Positions 28,800-40,019 are shown, counted from the stretch's first letter. The stretch is 64,000 nt of DNA from Prorocentrum cordatum (GCA_963575745.1 CAUYUJ010014351.1:15001-79000), one strand, 5' to 3'. Notes: generated from the letters alone by a model not told the origin. Numbers and translations: made by a program.

Positions 28800-29284
28800 G
28801 AAACAGCAAGACGAATCAGCCTGGCGAGGGACGCGGCCCCCTTCGGCTGAGGGGACCGCAGTTGTGAGCACCGCCTTCGGTGGCACCGTCTGGTGCCAAG
28901 AAGGGATTTCCAACACTGGCCGAGAGAGGCCGAGACCACCGGAAGAAGGAGAGGGGCAAGCTTGCCTCCAAAACAGAACAATGCATTGCTTTGGAAGCGC
29001 TTTGAATAGCAAACAGTGCAAGAGCTGTTTGGATAAGGATTAGATATTGTTTGGCGGGTTGCTGCTGATTCTAAGCCAGCAGCACCCTGTCGCCCGCGTA
29101 GAACAAGACATTTGTCCGAACGATAGGCTGATCGGAGTGCTGGTTTGCTGTGTTGGGCGCCTACCGCCTCCAGTTGCACAGGCATGACAGCAATGAAGAC
29201 GTATTGAATGCATCTGCATATTGCAGCTCAAGAAAGCTTCCAACCCTCCTGAGTTGTTGGGTCCTAGTTTTGAATCCGCAGCAC
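28800..29284. other. unassigned; short repeat match at start
   Basis: 28805-28895 (ATCAGCCTGGCGAGGGACGC, CCGCAGTTGTGAGCACC, CTTCGGTGGC) resembles 9781-9850. The remainder is unique with no ORF I can support. Confidence 0.4.
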
Positions 29285-29512
29285 CGCGCGCCTCCTCCTC
29301 CACCTCCTTTTCCTCCTCCTGCTCCTCCTCCTCCTCCTCCTCCTCCTCCTTCTCATCATCCTCCTCCTTCTCGTCCTTCTCGTCCTCCTCGTCCTCCTCC
29401 TCATCATCCTCTTCCTCTTCCTACTCCTCCTCCTCCTCCTCCTTCTCCTCCACCTCCTCCTCCTCCTCCCTACCTACCTCCCTCCCTCCGTCCCTCCCTC
29501 ATGCTCCCTCCT
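29285..29512. repeat. (TCC)n tract, interrupted
   Basis: TCC with TTC, ATC and GTC variants, ending CTCCCTCCTGATGTTTCTT as at 28735-28758. Confidence 0.9.
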
Positions 29513-29539
29513 GATGTTTCTTATCCTCTCTCTGCCTTT

Positions 29540-29960
29540 GCTCTCCGTCCGCATGCCAGTTCGGCACGCCCCATCACGCGTTTCGTGCCCGCACGGGTCC
29601 ACCGTACAGCCCCAGCGGGCGCGCCCGCATGCCACCCCCAACCCATGTCGGCGCACCCTCTCACGCGTTTCGTGCCCGATAACTAGCTCCTCCTCCTCCT
29701 CCTCCTCCTCCTCCTCCTCCTCCTCCTCCTCCTCCTCCTCCTCCTCCTCCTCCTCCTCGTCCTCCTCCTCCCTCCTCCTCCTCCTCCGCGTTTCGTGCCC
29801 GATAACCAGCTCCATCTACTGCCCGCACCCCTGCCCAATCTGGCACATCCCTCACACCTTTCGTGCCCCCACATGGAAGCTCCACCCACGGCCCCCACGT
29901 ACGCGCCCGCTTGCCGATCCCGCCCCCTCGCGGCACACACCCGTCGCGCGCCCCACGTGG
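29540..29960 (-). repeat. diverged minus-strand copies of the 89-base satellite, split by (TCC)n
   Basis: Reverse complement gives GGGCACGAAACGCGTGATGGGGCGTGCC, then GGGCACGAAACGCGTGAGAGGGTGCGCC, and further CACGAAAGGTGTGAGGGATGTGCC. This corresponds to GGCCACGAAACGTGTGAGGGGTGTGCC of the 10.8-12.0 kb array. A pure TCC tract (29688-29790) sits between monomers. Confidence 0.75.
29688..29790. repeat. (TCC)n tract inside satellite relic
   Basis: Pure CTC/TCC triplets flanked on both sides by CGTTTCGTGCCCGATAAC.AG, so the tract split or accompanied a duplication of that phrase. Confidence 0.95.
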
Positions 29961-31060
29961 CGTTCAGCGCGCCGTTGTGCGCCTGCTCCACGGCACCCTC
30001 TCCGCACGCCTTGCGCTACACGCAGCTGCACAGGGCCCTCCGCCAGGCTCACGTCGTGTGGCTCCAGAGTTCGGATGTTCGATAGCGCCATCAGAACTCC
30101 GCAGCGTTGAGCTGGTACTTAGCATTGCTGCTTGACCCACGCAGCTTGGTGGCCTGGTAAAGGAGGCCAGTGGAGACGGGCCCGCATATGCCACAGCTGC
30201 CCCGGATCCCACACGCTTGCGTACCTAGAGGCTCCCAGGGAAGCCAGGAGGAGCCATTCAGGCCCCTCGAAGGGCACCGCCCTGCAGGCGTCCACGCGCT
30301 CGTGAAGTGGCGACTGTTCCACGTGGGGCGTTCCCAAGAGGGCCTTGCCTTCGAGAGTCGAAGGAGTTGTCATCTCCTTCGCGGCGGAAGGTCGGCGGAG
30401 GGCGGCGGAAGTAAAACGAGGCCGCCTCCGCCGGCGGAAGGGCGACAGAAGTACGGCGGAGGGTGGCGGAAGGAAAGGATGCGCCCCCAAGAGATGAAAG
30501 CGTTTTGGGGTTCAGGGCTTCCGAAGTCCGCCATGTGCGGAAGCAGGCAGCCATGGCAGCGAGAGGTCATTTGGGCCCGCGTGAGGTGGGCGCCGCTCGG
30601 CTGGAAACCCCACCTGGCATCACTCGGCGATGGCGAGCCCAGGGGCTCAGGAAGTGGCGGCCCTTCAACCCTAACAAGCACGAAAGGGAGGCGGGCGACC
30701 AGATAAGCCCACCCGCATATGGCAGCGTTCGGCTAGACTCCCCAGGCGCTCAGAGAACGGCGGCCAAGCCGCACCGATGGAGGCAGGCATTCGTCTGGGT
30801 CCGCGGCTGCGAGGTCACCGCTCGGCAAGACCACCCAGAAGCTCAGAAAATTCGCGGCCTCGGACAACATTTTCAGATGGGCACCTCCCCCCTCCCTCTA
30901 CGTACAGTCACACATCATGAACCATGATTACTGCTCTCCTCCCCCTGACGCTGCCTGCAAGATCTTGGGCGCTCTCTGGATACTGCTTGTTAGCAGAATG
31001 TGTGTGTTTCTTCTGGTTTCGTGCAATCTGCGTGTTCTCGGTGTTTCACCCTGGTGCTCC
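29961..31060. other. unassigned; GGCGGA-rich patch
   Basis: 30365-30480 carries inverted GGCGGAAGG / CCGCCTCCGCCGGCGG text. Several 100-180 codon frames overlap on both strands with no family signal. No gene called. Confidence 0.35.
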
Positions 31061-32095
31061 CGCTGCAGCGTGGGCCTCCGTTTCGGGTAGGCGCTGTGCT
31101 CCCGTCGTCCGGGCTGGCGCTCTCGCCCAGGCGCGGGGCCACGTTTTTGGATCCGGGTCCTTGTTCATCGTTGTCGCCCCCCTCGTTTTCTTTCCTCCAC
31201 CGTCCCCTGGTCCTCGTGCTCCTCCCTCTCCTTCCACTCCAGCTCCTGCTGCTGTTCGTCCTCGTCCTCTGCCTTCCTCATCCTCCTCCTTTTTCCTTCT
31301 GCTCATCCGTCACCTCCTCCTCCTCCTCCGGTGTACGCAGATCCTGTTTCCCCTATTGCGCATATCACGATGGGGTTCTCTTTGGAGTTCCAGATCCGCC
31401 ATGACACGCGTCGGCGGGTAACGAAAAAATAGCGCAATGGGAAAAGAAGGGTGGCTTGGGTAGGATATCAGACATGGCGCGAGCGCACATAGCTTGCCCC
31501 CTCCTCCCCTCTCTCACCCGACTCCGTCCGTAGGATAGTGGGCCCTCTCCGCGTCTTAACATTAAACACATGTGATGTGCCCATGGTTCTGTACAATCCA
31601 ATTGGCTTCGGAGTTTCAAGATGATGCCCGCTGCAGCGTAAGCCTCAGTTTCGGATAGGCGCTGTGCTCCCGTCGTCCAGGCTGGCGCTCTCACCCAAGC
31701 GCGGGCCACGTTTCTGGATCCGAGTCCTTTTTTATCATTGTCGCCCCCCCCCCTCAGTTCCCCTCCTCCGCCTTCACCTGATTCTCCCGCTCCTTCCACT
31801 CCATATCCTGCTACTGTTGTTCGTTTTCGTCCTCTTCCTTCATCAGCATCCTTTTCCTTATGCCCGTCCTCCTGCTCATCCGCCACCTCCTCCGATGTAC
31901 TCGCATCTCTTTTTGCTCCGATTGCGCATAACATGATGGGATCCTCTTCGGAGTTCCAGGTCCGTCATGGCACGCGTCGGCGGATAGCGCAAAAACAGCG
32001 CAATGGGAAGGGACGGGAAGGTTGGAGTAGGATGGCAGATATGGCGCCAGCGCACCTTATTAGCTTCCCCCTCCCCTTCTCCCACTCCCCCATCC
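31060..32095. repeat. ~570-base tandem duplication
   Basis: 31062-31520 and 31633-32090 match in order: GATAGGCGCTGTGCTCCCGTC, GGATCC.GTCC, the CCTCCT tract, GATTGCGCATA.CA, GGAGTTCCAG.TCCG.CATG, CACGCGTCGGCGG, TAGCGCAA.GGGAA and CAGACATGGCGC/CAGATATGGCGC. Indels disrupt shared frames, so this is non-coding duplication. Confidence 0.85.
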
Positions 32096-32344
32096 CCTCC
32101 TTCCTCCCTCTCCTCCTACCCCTCTCCCCCTCCCCTCCTCCTTCCTCCCCTCATCACTCCTCCCCGCCCCCTCCCCCTCTCCAAGGTGACGGTCCTGTAC
32201 CACAACAGGGGGCACTGCTTTCCTGCCGACGGCAGGGCCCTCGCGGCGGCAATGAGGGCAGCCTTGCAGCAGCGCGCGAGTCCTGCTGCGGCTGGCCACG
32301 AAGGGGCGGCGGCGGGTGCCCCGAGAGAAGACCCTGGCAGCCTC

Positions 32345-32865
32345 GGCGAAGGCTCCAGGTGCGCCATCCTGTGACGGAGCCTCGCCCCCGTGTCGCGAGC
32401 ATCTCGCATCCAGCACCGCACCAGGGGAACGAAAATCCATACACGTCCACCGCCCGAGGCCTGGCCCCAATGCTGGGCCCAGGAGCGGTGTAGATGCATC
32501 CCTGGCCGAGACAGGACGGCGCATGCATCGCTCCTCGGCCCAGGGTGGGCCAGGCATCGGGCAGAGGATGTGCATAGATCCCGTCGCCCTACGTGCTGCC
32601 CCCCGTCAGACTGAAGGACCGCTCTTCCTCAGTCCTCCGTCCTCCGCCTCATCGACCGCCCCCGCCTCCTGACCCTTGGCCTTCTCCTCATACTTCTCCT
32701 CCGCCTCTCCAGTCCGCCAATTGCCTCTCCTCTTTCTGTCCTGGCAGCACTTCCGGAGGCTCCAGGTGCGCCATCTTGTGAGGGAGCCTGGCTGTTCGCC
32801 CTCGTGCCGCGAGCATCGTGCATCCTGCACGGTGCTGCCTCCTGTCAGACTGCAGCACCGCGCCG
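32345..32865. repeat. direct repeat pair (AGGCTCCAGGTGCGCCATC)
   Basis: AGGCTCCAGGTGCGCCATCC then CGCGAGCATC.CGCATCC at 32348-32412, and AGGCTCCAGGTGCGCCATCT then CGCGAGCATCGTGCATCC at 32758-32826. A second pair, GTGCTGCCCCCCGTCAGACTG and GTGCTGCCTCCTGTCAGACTG, follows at 32588 and 32842. Together these form a duplicated unit with internal rearrangement. Confidence 0.7.
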
Positions 32866-33317
32866 CAGGGACAGCGAAGTTGACCCTGCCGTGGCTCGGC
32901 GAAGGCTGGCCGGTCCAGGCAGCGTGGCCGCACGAGCGCCACCGAGGGTCCCGTCGAGAAGGGCGTTGGCTCGGCGGCGTTGAAAAATCAAGGGAGGAAC
33001 AGCAGCAGCGGTACTTGATTCCGCCTGGGCGACCCGGACCCAATAATCGGCGTTTGCTAAACGGCCCTGGGCGTTTGCTAACAGCCTTGCCTTGTCCGAT
33101 TCCTTCCATGGGTGCGTTTCCTAAACGGTTTCGCGTGTCGGGGTGATTGTTATGAGGGTGGATGTTCAGCCCTCTCAAAACGGGGGCAGGGCCAGGAAGC
33201 GGGCTTCGAAGAGAGAACGTTTTTTTGGGGGGGGTCGGCGGCCGTGAGAGATCCGAACGGCGGTAGAGCGGTGGCGGCTCGCGCCGGAGCACAGCTTTAG
33301 GCAGTAAAGGGGACGCG
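32866..33317. other. no feature recognised
   Basis: Mixed sequence with GGGCGTTTGCTAA.CGGC.TGG repeated twice near 33045-33090 and a poly-T/poly-G junction at 33222-33236. No gene supported. Confidence 0.35.
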
Positions 33318-33615
33318 GGGAGTCCAGACCCCCGACGTCGTGTTTTTTCACGGCGTCGACTCCCAGAGGAGGAGGAGGAGGAGGAGGAGGAGGAGGAGGA
33401 GGAGGAGGAGGAGGACGAGGAGGAGGTGCGAGGAGGAGGAGCGAGGGGAGTAGGAGGAGAGGAAGGAGGACGAGGAGGACGAGGAGGACGAGGAGGAGGA
33501 GGAGGAAGGGGGAGGAGGAGGACCTGGACCCCGTCCCTGGGAGCAGTGTTTCATCCTGAGTCATTTCTGGACGGTCCCGGGGCGAGGGCCCCCCGAGGGC
33601 CGGAAGTGGCGGAGA
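33318..33615. repeat. dispersed 'ACGTCGTG..GACCCC' repeat, copy 2, split by (GGA)n
   Basis: CCCCCGACGTCGTGTTTTTT, CGGCGTCGACTCCCAGAGG, then 150 bases of GGA tract (33367-33520), then GACCTGGACCCCGTCCCTGG, TTTCATCCTGAGTCATTTCT and GGACGGTCCCGGGGCG. A second GTGACCTGGACCCCATCCCTGGG follows at 33620-33642. The GGA tract sits at the CCAGAGG / GACCTGG step that is continuous in sister copies. Confidence 0.8.
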
Positions 33616-33699
33616 GGACCCGTGACCTGGACCCCATCCCTGGGATTTTTCTCCGAGCAGCACCGCCTGCGCCCCCAGGGAGGGCGGCACACCCCTCGC

Positions 33700-34160
33700 C
33701 CGGAGCTCTCCTCCTCCTCCTCTTCCCCTTCCTCCTCCCCCTCCTCCTCCCCTCCTCCTCCTCCTCCTCCTCCTCCTCCTCCTCCTCTCCTCCTCCTCCA
33801 CCTCCTCCCCTTCCCCCTCCTCCCCCTCCCCCTCCTCCTCCTCATCCCCTCCTCCTCCTCCTCCTCCTCCTCCTCCTCCTCCTCCTCCCCCTCCTCCTCC
33901 TCCTCCTCCTCCTCCTCCTCCTCCTCCTCTCCTCCTCCCCCTCCTCCTCCTCCTCCTCCTCCTCCTCCTCCTCCTCCTCCTCCCTACCCCTCCTGCTCCT
34001 CCTCCTCCTCCCCTTCCTCCTCCTCCCTCCTCCTCCTCCTCCCCTCCTCCTCCTCCACTCCTCCTCCTCCTCCTCCTCCGCCTCCTCCTCCTCCTCCTCC
34101 TCCTCCTCTCCCTCCTCCCCTCCCTCCCCCTCCTCCTCCTCCTCCTCCCCCTCCCCCGCC
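33700..34160. repeat. (TCC)n tract, ~460 bases
   Basis: CTC/TCC triplets with CCC phase shifts every 20-60 bases. Frames on both strands stay open (poly-Ser/Leu/Pro, or poly-Glu/Arg/Gly) without biological meaning. Confidence 0.95.
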
Positions 34161-34381
34161 CCCGAACCTCGGGAGAGGGAAGCGGGGACGAGACGCCTCC
34201 CAGCATCCAGGGCCCGACGATGGCTCGACGACAGCTTCTGGGCCCGACGCCGCCGCCGCCCGGATCGGCCCGGGGCGGCCCCCGGCGCTGCCAGAGAAGA
34301 CCTCCTTGGCGGGAGGCCTCGGAGGACGCGCGCGGTGGGCCTGCATCCGGGGCTGTTTGGCAGGGCCTTCTGGTTGCAGCC

Positions 34382-34575
34382 GGGCCGAGGTATGAGATCA
34401 TAAGCTCGAGGTCGGCGCGGGGAGGGTACCCTCGTGTTCTTCGTGCGTGTTGGCTGTTCTCGTGCGCCCGGGGGGGGGGGCGCCCTCGAATGTTCCTCCG
34501 GTTGGCCCGCGGAGGGTCTCATGTTCTTGAGGGGATGTTCTTCTGTCCTAGGTCCGACTGTACTGGTTCCGTGTT
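34382..34575. repeat. dispersed 'GGACCGAGGTA' repeat, copy 2
   Basis: GGGCCGAGGTATGAGATCAT, GAGGTCGGCGCGGGGAGGGT, GTTGGCTGTTCTCGTGC, GGCCCGCGGAGGGTCTCATG then TTCTTGAGGGGATGTTCTTC and TAGGTCCGACTGTAC. Collinear with 54846-55010, and with 6314-6605 apart from the insert. Confidence 0.8.
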
Positions 34576-34926
34576 TCCGTTGTGCTTCCGGTCCCGTCGC
34601 CGCATCTGTTCCTCGCTTCCGTGTTTCCGGTCTTGATCCTGGCGTCGTGTTTGATCCGCTCCGGGGAGCGGCTGTGTTTTTCGGAATCAAGAGCCGTATT
34701 GGTGAGAGTGGTAAAACGAACGGCTTCGCCAACGAAATCCGGGGCTCGGCGAGAGCCTCTGGCAGCGACGAAGAATCGGCCCGCGGCGACCCGAGGCGCT
34801 GCCCGCAGAGGCCAGGTCGAGCAGAAGGCCCTTCGGGCGGGCTCGGGACAGCCCCCTTGGGTAGTCCCGCCTGGCCTCCACAAGCCCCCCGAGTAGCACC
34901 AGCTGGCCTGAAAAGGCCCCCCGAGC
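34576..34926. other. no gene supported
   Basis: Overlapping open frames on both strands (for example 34434-35018 plus) lack family signal. The last 100 bases already carry TAGTCCC and CCCGAGTAG phrases of the inverted-repeat element that follows. Confidence 0.4.
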
Positions 34927-35043
34927 AGTCCCCGAGTAGCCCTGGGCGGTCTCAACACCCCAGCGCCGCCCACGGCGGCGCCCTTGGGGCGCTCCGCGCC
35001 CCAGTGTTGACGTGTTGAGACCGCCCCAGACTACTCGGGGACT
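34927..35043. mobile_element. MITE-like hairpin element, AGTCCCCGAGTAG family
   Basis: 32-base arms (AGTCCCCGAGTAG...GGCGGTCTCAACAC, 34927-34958, and its complement 35012-35043, 29 of 32 paired) enclose a 53-base GC-rich centre, CCCAGCGCCGCCCACGGCGG then CGCCCTTGGGGCGCTCCGCG. A diverged relative is at 50375-50455, and the centre resembles that of the element at 54591-54792. No target duplication seen. Confidence 0.7.
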
Positions 35044-35877
35044 ACGGTAGGTTGGCGTCGTGTCGACTGGCGGCGACCCCGCCCTTGCGTTCATCCTTCA
35101 ACGCCGCTGGCGACTAAGAATCGGTCGATGTGGAACGATCTGACGTCTCGGTTTCGGAAACGGCCGATCGTTCAGGGCTGAAGGATGCCTGCTGCGTCAG
35201 GAGCCAACGGCGGGGTCGGCACGGCACAGGCCTGCCGCACTCGGGGGACTTGCTGAGGGCAGTTGGGACTGCTCGGGGGGTCTATTGAGGCCAGCTGAGG
35301 CACACTGCCTGGGGGGGGGCTGTTCGTGCTCGACCCGAAGGCCCTCCTACCACTATAAGGACGTGCATGTGGGGGTGGGCGCTCTCCAGACGGGGCCTCG
35401 CCGTCGAGGGGTCGAAGGAAGGAGCTGACGCATCTTCCTCGGCGGAAGGGTGGCGCGGAGGCTGGCGGAGGCAAAGCAGGGGCTCTGTGGTGGCTGTTCT
35501 CTCGTGGCGCCGTCCCCCTCACAGGGAGGGGGTGCTCGAGCGCAGGACCGCGCGGCCGGGTCTGCCAGCAGCCCCCCCTGGCCACAGCTCCCTGCCTCCG
35601 TGCTCCCCTTGGGGCCGCACCAAGAGATGACAAATGACAGCTTGTTGTTGGACCCCGGGACTCTGGGCCTCCCCGCCACATGGGGGCCCTTTCGCATGGT
35701 CAGGTGGCCGGGGGGGCCGTTCGAGCGCCGGGGCGATGGTTGGCGTGCCTCTGCGTGGTCTTGCCTGCAGGTAGGCTCCCTCGAGTGCGCATTATTGTGC
35801 TTGTTCGTGGATGCATGGTCGAGTTGGCATGCGCCTGGGCGTGCACTTGGGCAGCCGTTTTGTGTCATCTCTTTCAT
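35044..35877. other. no feature recognised
   Basis: Unique-looking, GC-rich to about 35700. A 170-codon minus frame (35172-35681) and plus frames show no family. Ends at the CT microsatellite. Confidence 0.3.
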
Positions 35878-36100
35878 TGTCTCTCTCTCTCTCTCTCCCT
35901 CTCTCCCTCTCCCTCTCTCTCTCTCTCTCCTTCTCCCTCTCTCTCTCCCTCTCTCTATTTCTCTCTCTCTCTCTCTCTCTCTCATTCTCACTCTTTCACT
36001 CTCTCTCTCTCTCTCTCTTTCTCTTTCTCTCTGTATATATAGATGTTATATGTATGTGTGTATCTCTCTCTATCTCTCTTTCTGTCTGTGTGTTTCACAC
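35878..36100. repeat. (CT)n microsatellite
   Basis: TCTCTC with CCCTCTC variants, then TATATATAGATG and TGTGTGTATC. The same CT-then-TATATA arrangement recurs at 37255-37500, 38190-38420 and 40100-40380. Confidence 0.98.
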
Positions 36101-36168
36101 GCGCTTGCCCATAGCAGTCCTCAGGTCATGAGCCAGTTTGGCTCTAACCAGCGTAGCTGGAGCGGCAC

Positions 36169-37112
36169 ATGTGCTTCGAGTTGCGTCAAAAATCAGGATT
36201 GCGAGCCTGGGAGAAGAAGACATTCTCGCAGGTGCGAACGCATTGTGGACGAGCCCAGTGCAGGGCTTGCCTGCGTCAGGACCGCGCCGTCGAGACGAAC
36301 CGAGCATCCGCAGTGTGTGGAACATTTATGTGTTTTAGCTGCGGATCTGCATGCTGTTGCTTAGGAGACTACTTTTGCCCAGCATGCATGGACCCCGTCT
36401 CACCCTGTTGCTCAAACATGGATTATGCTTCCCATGGCGGCAGCACGGAGTCGTTATTGCTTGCCTCTGCCCTCACCGATCAGGTGGTCTCAACGATCTC
36501 CGACGGCGCAACACAAGAAACTTCATGCCGACGCCGCCGCAGGAGAGCACGACAATGCAGCAGAATCGAGATTGAGCCCACCTGTCTCCAAGATGCGGCT
36601 AGCCTGGTCTGGCTAGAGTAGCACTCCACATCGGCATTCTGGACGGAGGCAGGTTGTTGGATCCGGAATCGCTCCGACGGATCAACCTCTCCGTGCTTAC
36701 GCGGGAGTGGCATGCACCTTCGTGTCCTTAAGGCTGGATGAAGTTGGCAGTGCGGGCTGCCTTGTCCACCGATAAAACCCACCTTGCTCGGTGGCAGGGT
36801 GAATCCGGCCATCTTGGTGGATTTCGTGTTCATTGGGGCTTTGGTGGAAATGGAAGGGAAGCCATGGGGCTCGAGGGCTGGCAGAGGCGTGCGTCCGCGC
36901 GCAACCATTTCGATGGTGATATGATCCGACCGAGTTCCCTCGCGCAGCAATCCACGTTTGTTAGCACGTGCCATATACGTAGAAGTATCTGCCTGCAGAA
37001 ATGCACATGTCCCCATCATGGGGAGCTACATGTCAATACCATGCTAGGTGCTAGGCTTCCTGATGACCCCATTTACGATAGCCTGATGTTTGGCATCCCT
37101 CGAGGGTGAGTG
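36169..37112 (+). other. unique island with Cys-rich frame; possible recombinase relic
   Basis: 36169-36621 is open and Cys-rich: HCGRAQCRACLRQ, then VCGTFMCFSCGSACCCLGDY, FCPACMDP. The paired Cys spacing could bind zinc. A second frame, 36738-37109, ends HGELHVNTMLGARLPDDPIY then DSLMFGIPRG. This recalls the H...G..DP.....L..GI.R pattern of the N-terminal core-binding part of tyrosine recombinases, but no catalytic Arg/His/Tyr is seen. The two frames are separated by stops. Family assignment is tentative. Confidence 0.3.
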
Positions 37113-37254
37113 GGGCGTTGAACTCCATGCGTGAGTAGAGGTACGAGAACGTCGCCCTAGACCTTAGGGCATGCGGAGGTTGCCGCTCATGACAAAATAT
37201 CGGTGTCATGGGTCACTCCCTCTTTCCTTTGTATCTTCCTGCGTCCTTCCATCG

Positions 37255-37285
37255 CACTCTCTCTCTCTCTCTCGCTCGTTCTCTG

Positions 37286-37316
<31 letters not shown>

Positions 37317-37500
37317 ACTCTCTTGCTCTTTCTCTCTCTCTCTCTCTCTCTACAGATCCACAAATACATGTACATATAGATTTAGATATACATGTACATG
37401 CATCTCTATATCTATACATATACATATAGACAACTGTACGTATTTATATATAAAAATACAGCTGAATATCTATATACATATATAAATGTGTGTATGCACA
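37255..37500. repeat. (CT)n then ACATATA-rich tract
   Basis: CT repeats 37255-37355 followed by AT-rich ATACATGTACAT and ATATATACATATAT text. Confidence 0.9.
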
Positions 37501-37544
37501 CCATTGTGTATAGATTCCGTCTCCAATCTTGATATACCCGGGGA

Positions 37545-37770
37545 TGGGCCCCCACGTCGACAACACCAAAAGTTGTTCGGCCCCACGACTCCCCCCGGGT
37601 GGCCCCTCAGCGCTCCGAGGCATCCCGAGATGGTCCCAAGTTGGCCACGGCCACTACGCCTCGAGAAGGCTCCAACAGAACCCCCACGGAGAGCCCCGAG
37701 AAGCCAAAATTGCCCAAAATCCTATAACAAAACGTGCAGTTTCAGCACATACGCCTCCATCGTAGGGGGA
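37545..37770. repeat. short fragment of the GACGGCCC array
   Basis: GCGCTCCGAGGCATCCCGAG, ATGGTCCCAAGTTGGCC, GAGAGCCCCGAGAAGCCAAA then ATTGCCCAAAATCC, like an array phrase leading into a core element. Confidence 0.45.
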
Positions 37771-37795
37771 CTCCGGGTGTTTCTAATAGTTGGCG

Positions 37796-38015
37796 TGCTC
37801 CTTTGCTCCCTTGCTCCCTGAGCTAAGGGAGTAGCCCTGCTCCCTTGCCCCCTTGCTGCTAAGGGAGCAACCCTGCTTCCTTGCTCCCTTGCTCCCTTAG
37901 CAGCTGAGGGAGCAGCCCTGCTCCCTTGCTCCCTTGCGCCCTTGCTGCTCAGGGAGCATCCCTGCTCCCTTACTCCCTTGGCTAAGGGAGCAGCCCTGGC
38001 CCCGTGCTCGATTGT
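37796..38015. repeat. GCTCCCTTGCTCCC / GCTAAGGGAGCA palindromic minisatellite
   Basis: Units of TTGCTCCC alternate with TAAGGGAGCAGCCCTGC, giving repeated short hairpins (GCTCCCTTAGC with GCTAAGGGAGC). Confidence 0.9.
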
Positions 38016-38149
38016 TTCACTGGTTATCCGTGTGGCTCCGTAGTACTGTCTTATATGCTTATGTATGTGTAAATATCTACATATACACACACATTGGCCT
38101 GTTTGAAGACAGGGAGGAAGAAGGAGGGAGGCAGCGAGGGAGGAGGAGA

Positions 38150-38210
38150 GAGAGAGAGAGCACCCCTCCTCATCCGCATCTGTTTGTTCTCTGTCGTTCT
38201 CACTCGCTCC

Positions 38211-38270
<60 letters not shown>

Positions 38271-38352
38271 CTATATATATATATATATATGTATATATGT
38301 CTCTCTCTCTCTCTCTTTCTCGCTCCCTCTCTCTCTCTCTCTTTCCCGATCC

Positions 38353-38401
<49 letters not shown>

Positions 38402-38501
38402 AATGTATACTAATATATGTGTAGATCCATATGTATGCACACGCATGTACATCCACCTCTACATCCACCTCTACCTCTACCCCTCTCTTTCCCTCTCTCT
38501 T

Positions 38502-38556
<55 letters not shown>

Positions 38557-38575
38557 CCCTCAAGATGGATCCGAG
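38150..38575. repeat. (GA)n/(CT)n microsatellites
   Basis: CT repeats at 38200-38400 and 38480-38560 with TATATATATGTATATATG and CATCCACCTCTA inserts. Confidence 0.98.
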
Positions 38576-39180
38576 ATGGTCCCCCGCCAGCCGATCTTGA
38601 AGTGGGTTTGCCCGTGGGCTCGCTTATGGATCCACCCAATAGATTAGCCCCAGGCTCGACGTTGGCCTCCCCAAGCACATGCGCGTTTTAAGTATCATGT
38701 CAATGCTTGCTTGATTGTTCACGGGCTGCGTATGAGTTTGCCTCGGGATCTGTTTATTCCTGGTGTGTCTGATCGATTGTATCATTGCCTGTTTGCGCTA
38801 TCAATTGTTCACGGATCGCCGTTGTGTTTACATGTGGATGTAGTTGATCGTGTGTTTGTGTCCGCGTGTGATCGCAATAGCTGTTGCATATTTCTTTGTT
38901 CGTCCGTTTGCTTAAGTTGTCGCTTGGTTGCCTCCTGGCATGTGTTCGCCACATGTTCTTTGGGATTAATGGATTTCAACGCGATGCACCACATATCGAA
39001 GAACCACGAAGCGCACGTGTCTCATTGTTACCATGCGGATATTGCCGGGGCCTGAACACGGATCGATCCCGAGAGAGGTTGTTGTTGGAGAGTGCCCTTC
39101 CTCTGACAGCGCTTACCATTTCACCGGTTACCCTTGTGGTTCCGCAGTGTTGTCTTACATCGAATGGCCTTTGGTCCATC
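38576..39180. other. no feature recognised
   Basis: Low-GC stretch (TTGTTCACGG and GTGTTTGTG phrases). A 114-codon frame (38711-39055) has no family signal. Confidence 0.4.
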
Positions 39181-39184
39181 CCGC

Positions 39185-39362
39185 CACCGTGCCCTGGTTG
39201 TGGGTCATACATTGGAGACCCATGCCAAGAAGCACCCTGGTTGCCTCCAGGGTGCCCTGGGCTTCTTGGGTCTCCATGGTTTTGCTATGGAAAGCGTGAC
39301 GCTCCCACACCGAAAATCTATGGACGTCCTGGGGTCTCATGGTTGGGTTTCTTGTGGAAGGG
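39185..39362. repeat. dispersed 'GGGTTTCTTGTGGA' repeat, copy 2
   Basis: Matches 14865-15045 almost base for base from CATGCCAAGAAGCACCCTGG to GGTTGGGTTTCTTGTGGAAG. The inverted array follows directly. Confidence 0.85.
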
Positions 39363-39384
39363 TTCTTGTGGTCGGGCCCCTACT

Positions 39385-39945
39385 GTAGGCCTCTTCGATG
39401 TTCTTTGGGATGTCGTGGGAGGCGTCTCGGGAGCCTCTTGGAGGCAGGTCTGAGGCCTCTTAGGGGGTCGTTCTGTGGGGCGTCTTGGGGGCCTCTCGGG
39501 GGCCTCTTGGGGGGGTTCTGGAGGTCTCCTGGGGCCCTCCCGAGGCGCAGGGCTCTGATTTTTGGTTCGGGCTCCCGCTCTTGGACCCCTCTTGGAACCG
39601 TCTTGGGGGCCCTCGTGAGCCGTTTTGGGCGCTTCTTGTGCAGTCTTGGGGCCTTCTTGGGCCGTTCTGGGGCCGTCTTGAGGCGATCTTGGGGGCTTTT
39701 TGGGCTGTCGTGGAGCGTCGGAGAGCCGAAAAGGCGAGAAAATCGAAAACCTGCAAAACCCGTGGGATGATCAATGATTTGGGCCTTCGGGGGCCTTCTC
39801 GGGAGGCCGCATGGAGGCCTTTTGGGGCATCTTGGAGGCCTCTTGGACCGTCTTGGGGGTCTTTTGGTACGCTCTTGGCCCGTCGTGGGGCCCTCTTGGG
39901 CCCCAAAGAGTTCACCCGGCGAGATGTGGGAAGCCCCCGACAAGC
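39385..39945 (-). repeat. GACGGCCC array, block 6, inverted, with core
   Basis: GGGGGCCTCTTGGGCCGTCTTGGGG phrases are the reverse complement of blocks 1-5. The core at 39705-39790, read on the minus strand, ends TTCTCGCCTTTTCGGCTCTC then CGACGCTCCACGAC. No PPR remnant is visible at either side. Confidence 0.8.
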
Positions 39946-40019
39946 CTTTTTACGACTCCTCAGGATTGAGGATTGCGGTTCAAGGCATTATGTACATTGG
40001 CCGATACGTAGATGGGGAG

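Noticed and set aside
30160-30710. 178-codon plus frame as a gene
   Set aside because: Overlaps a GGCGGA inverted patch and equally long frames on the other strand; no domain or conserved motif.
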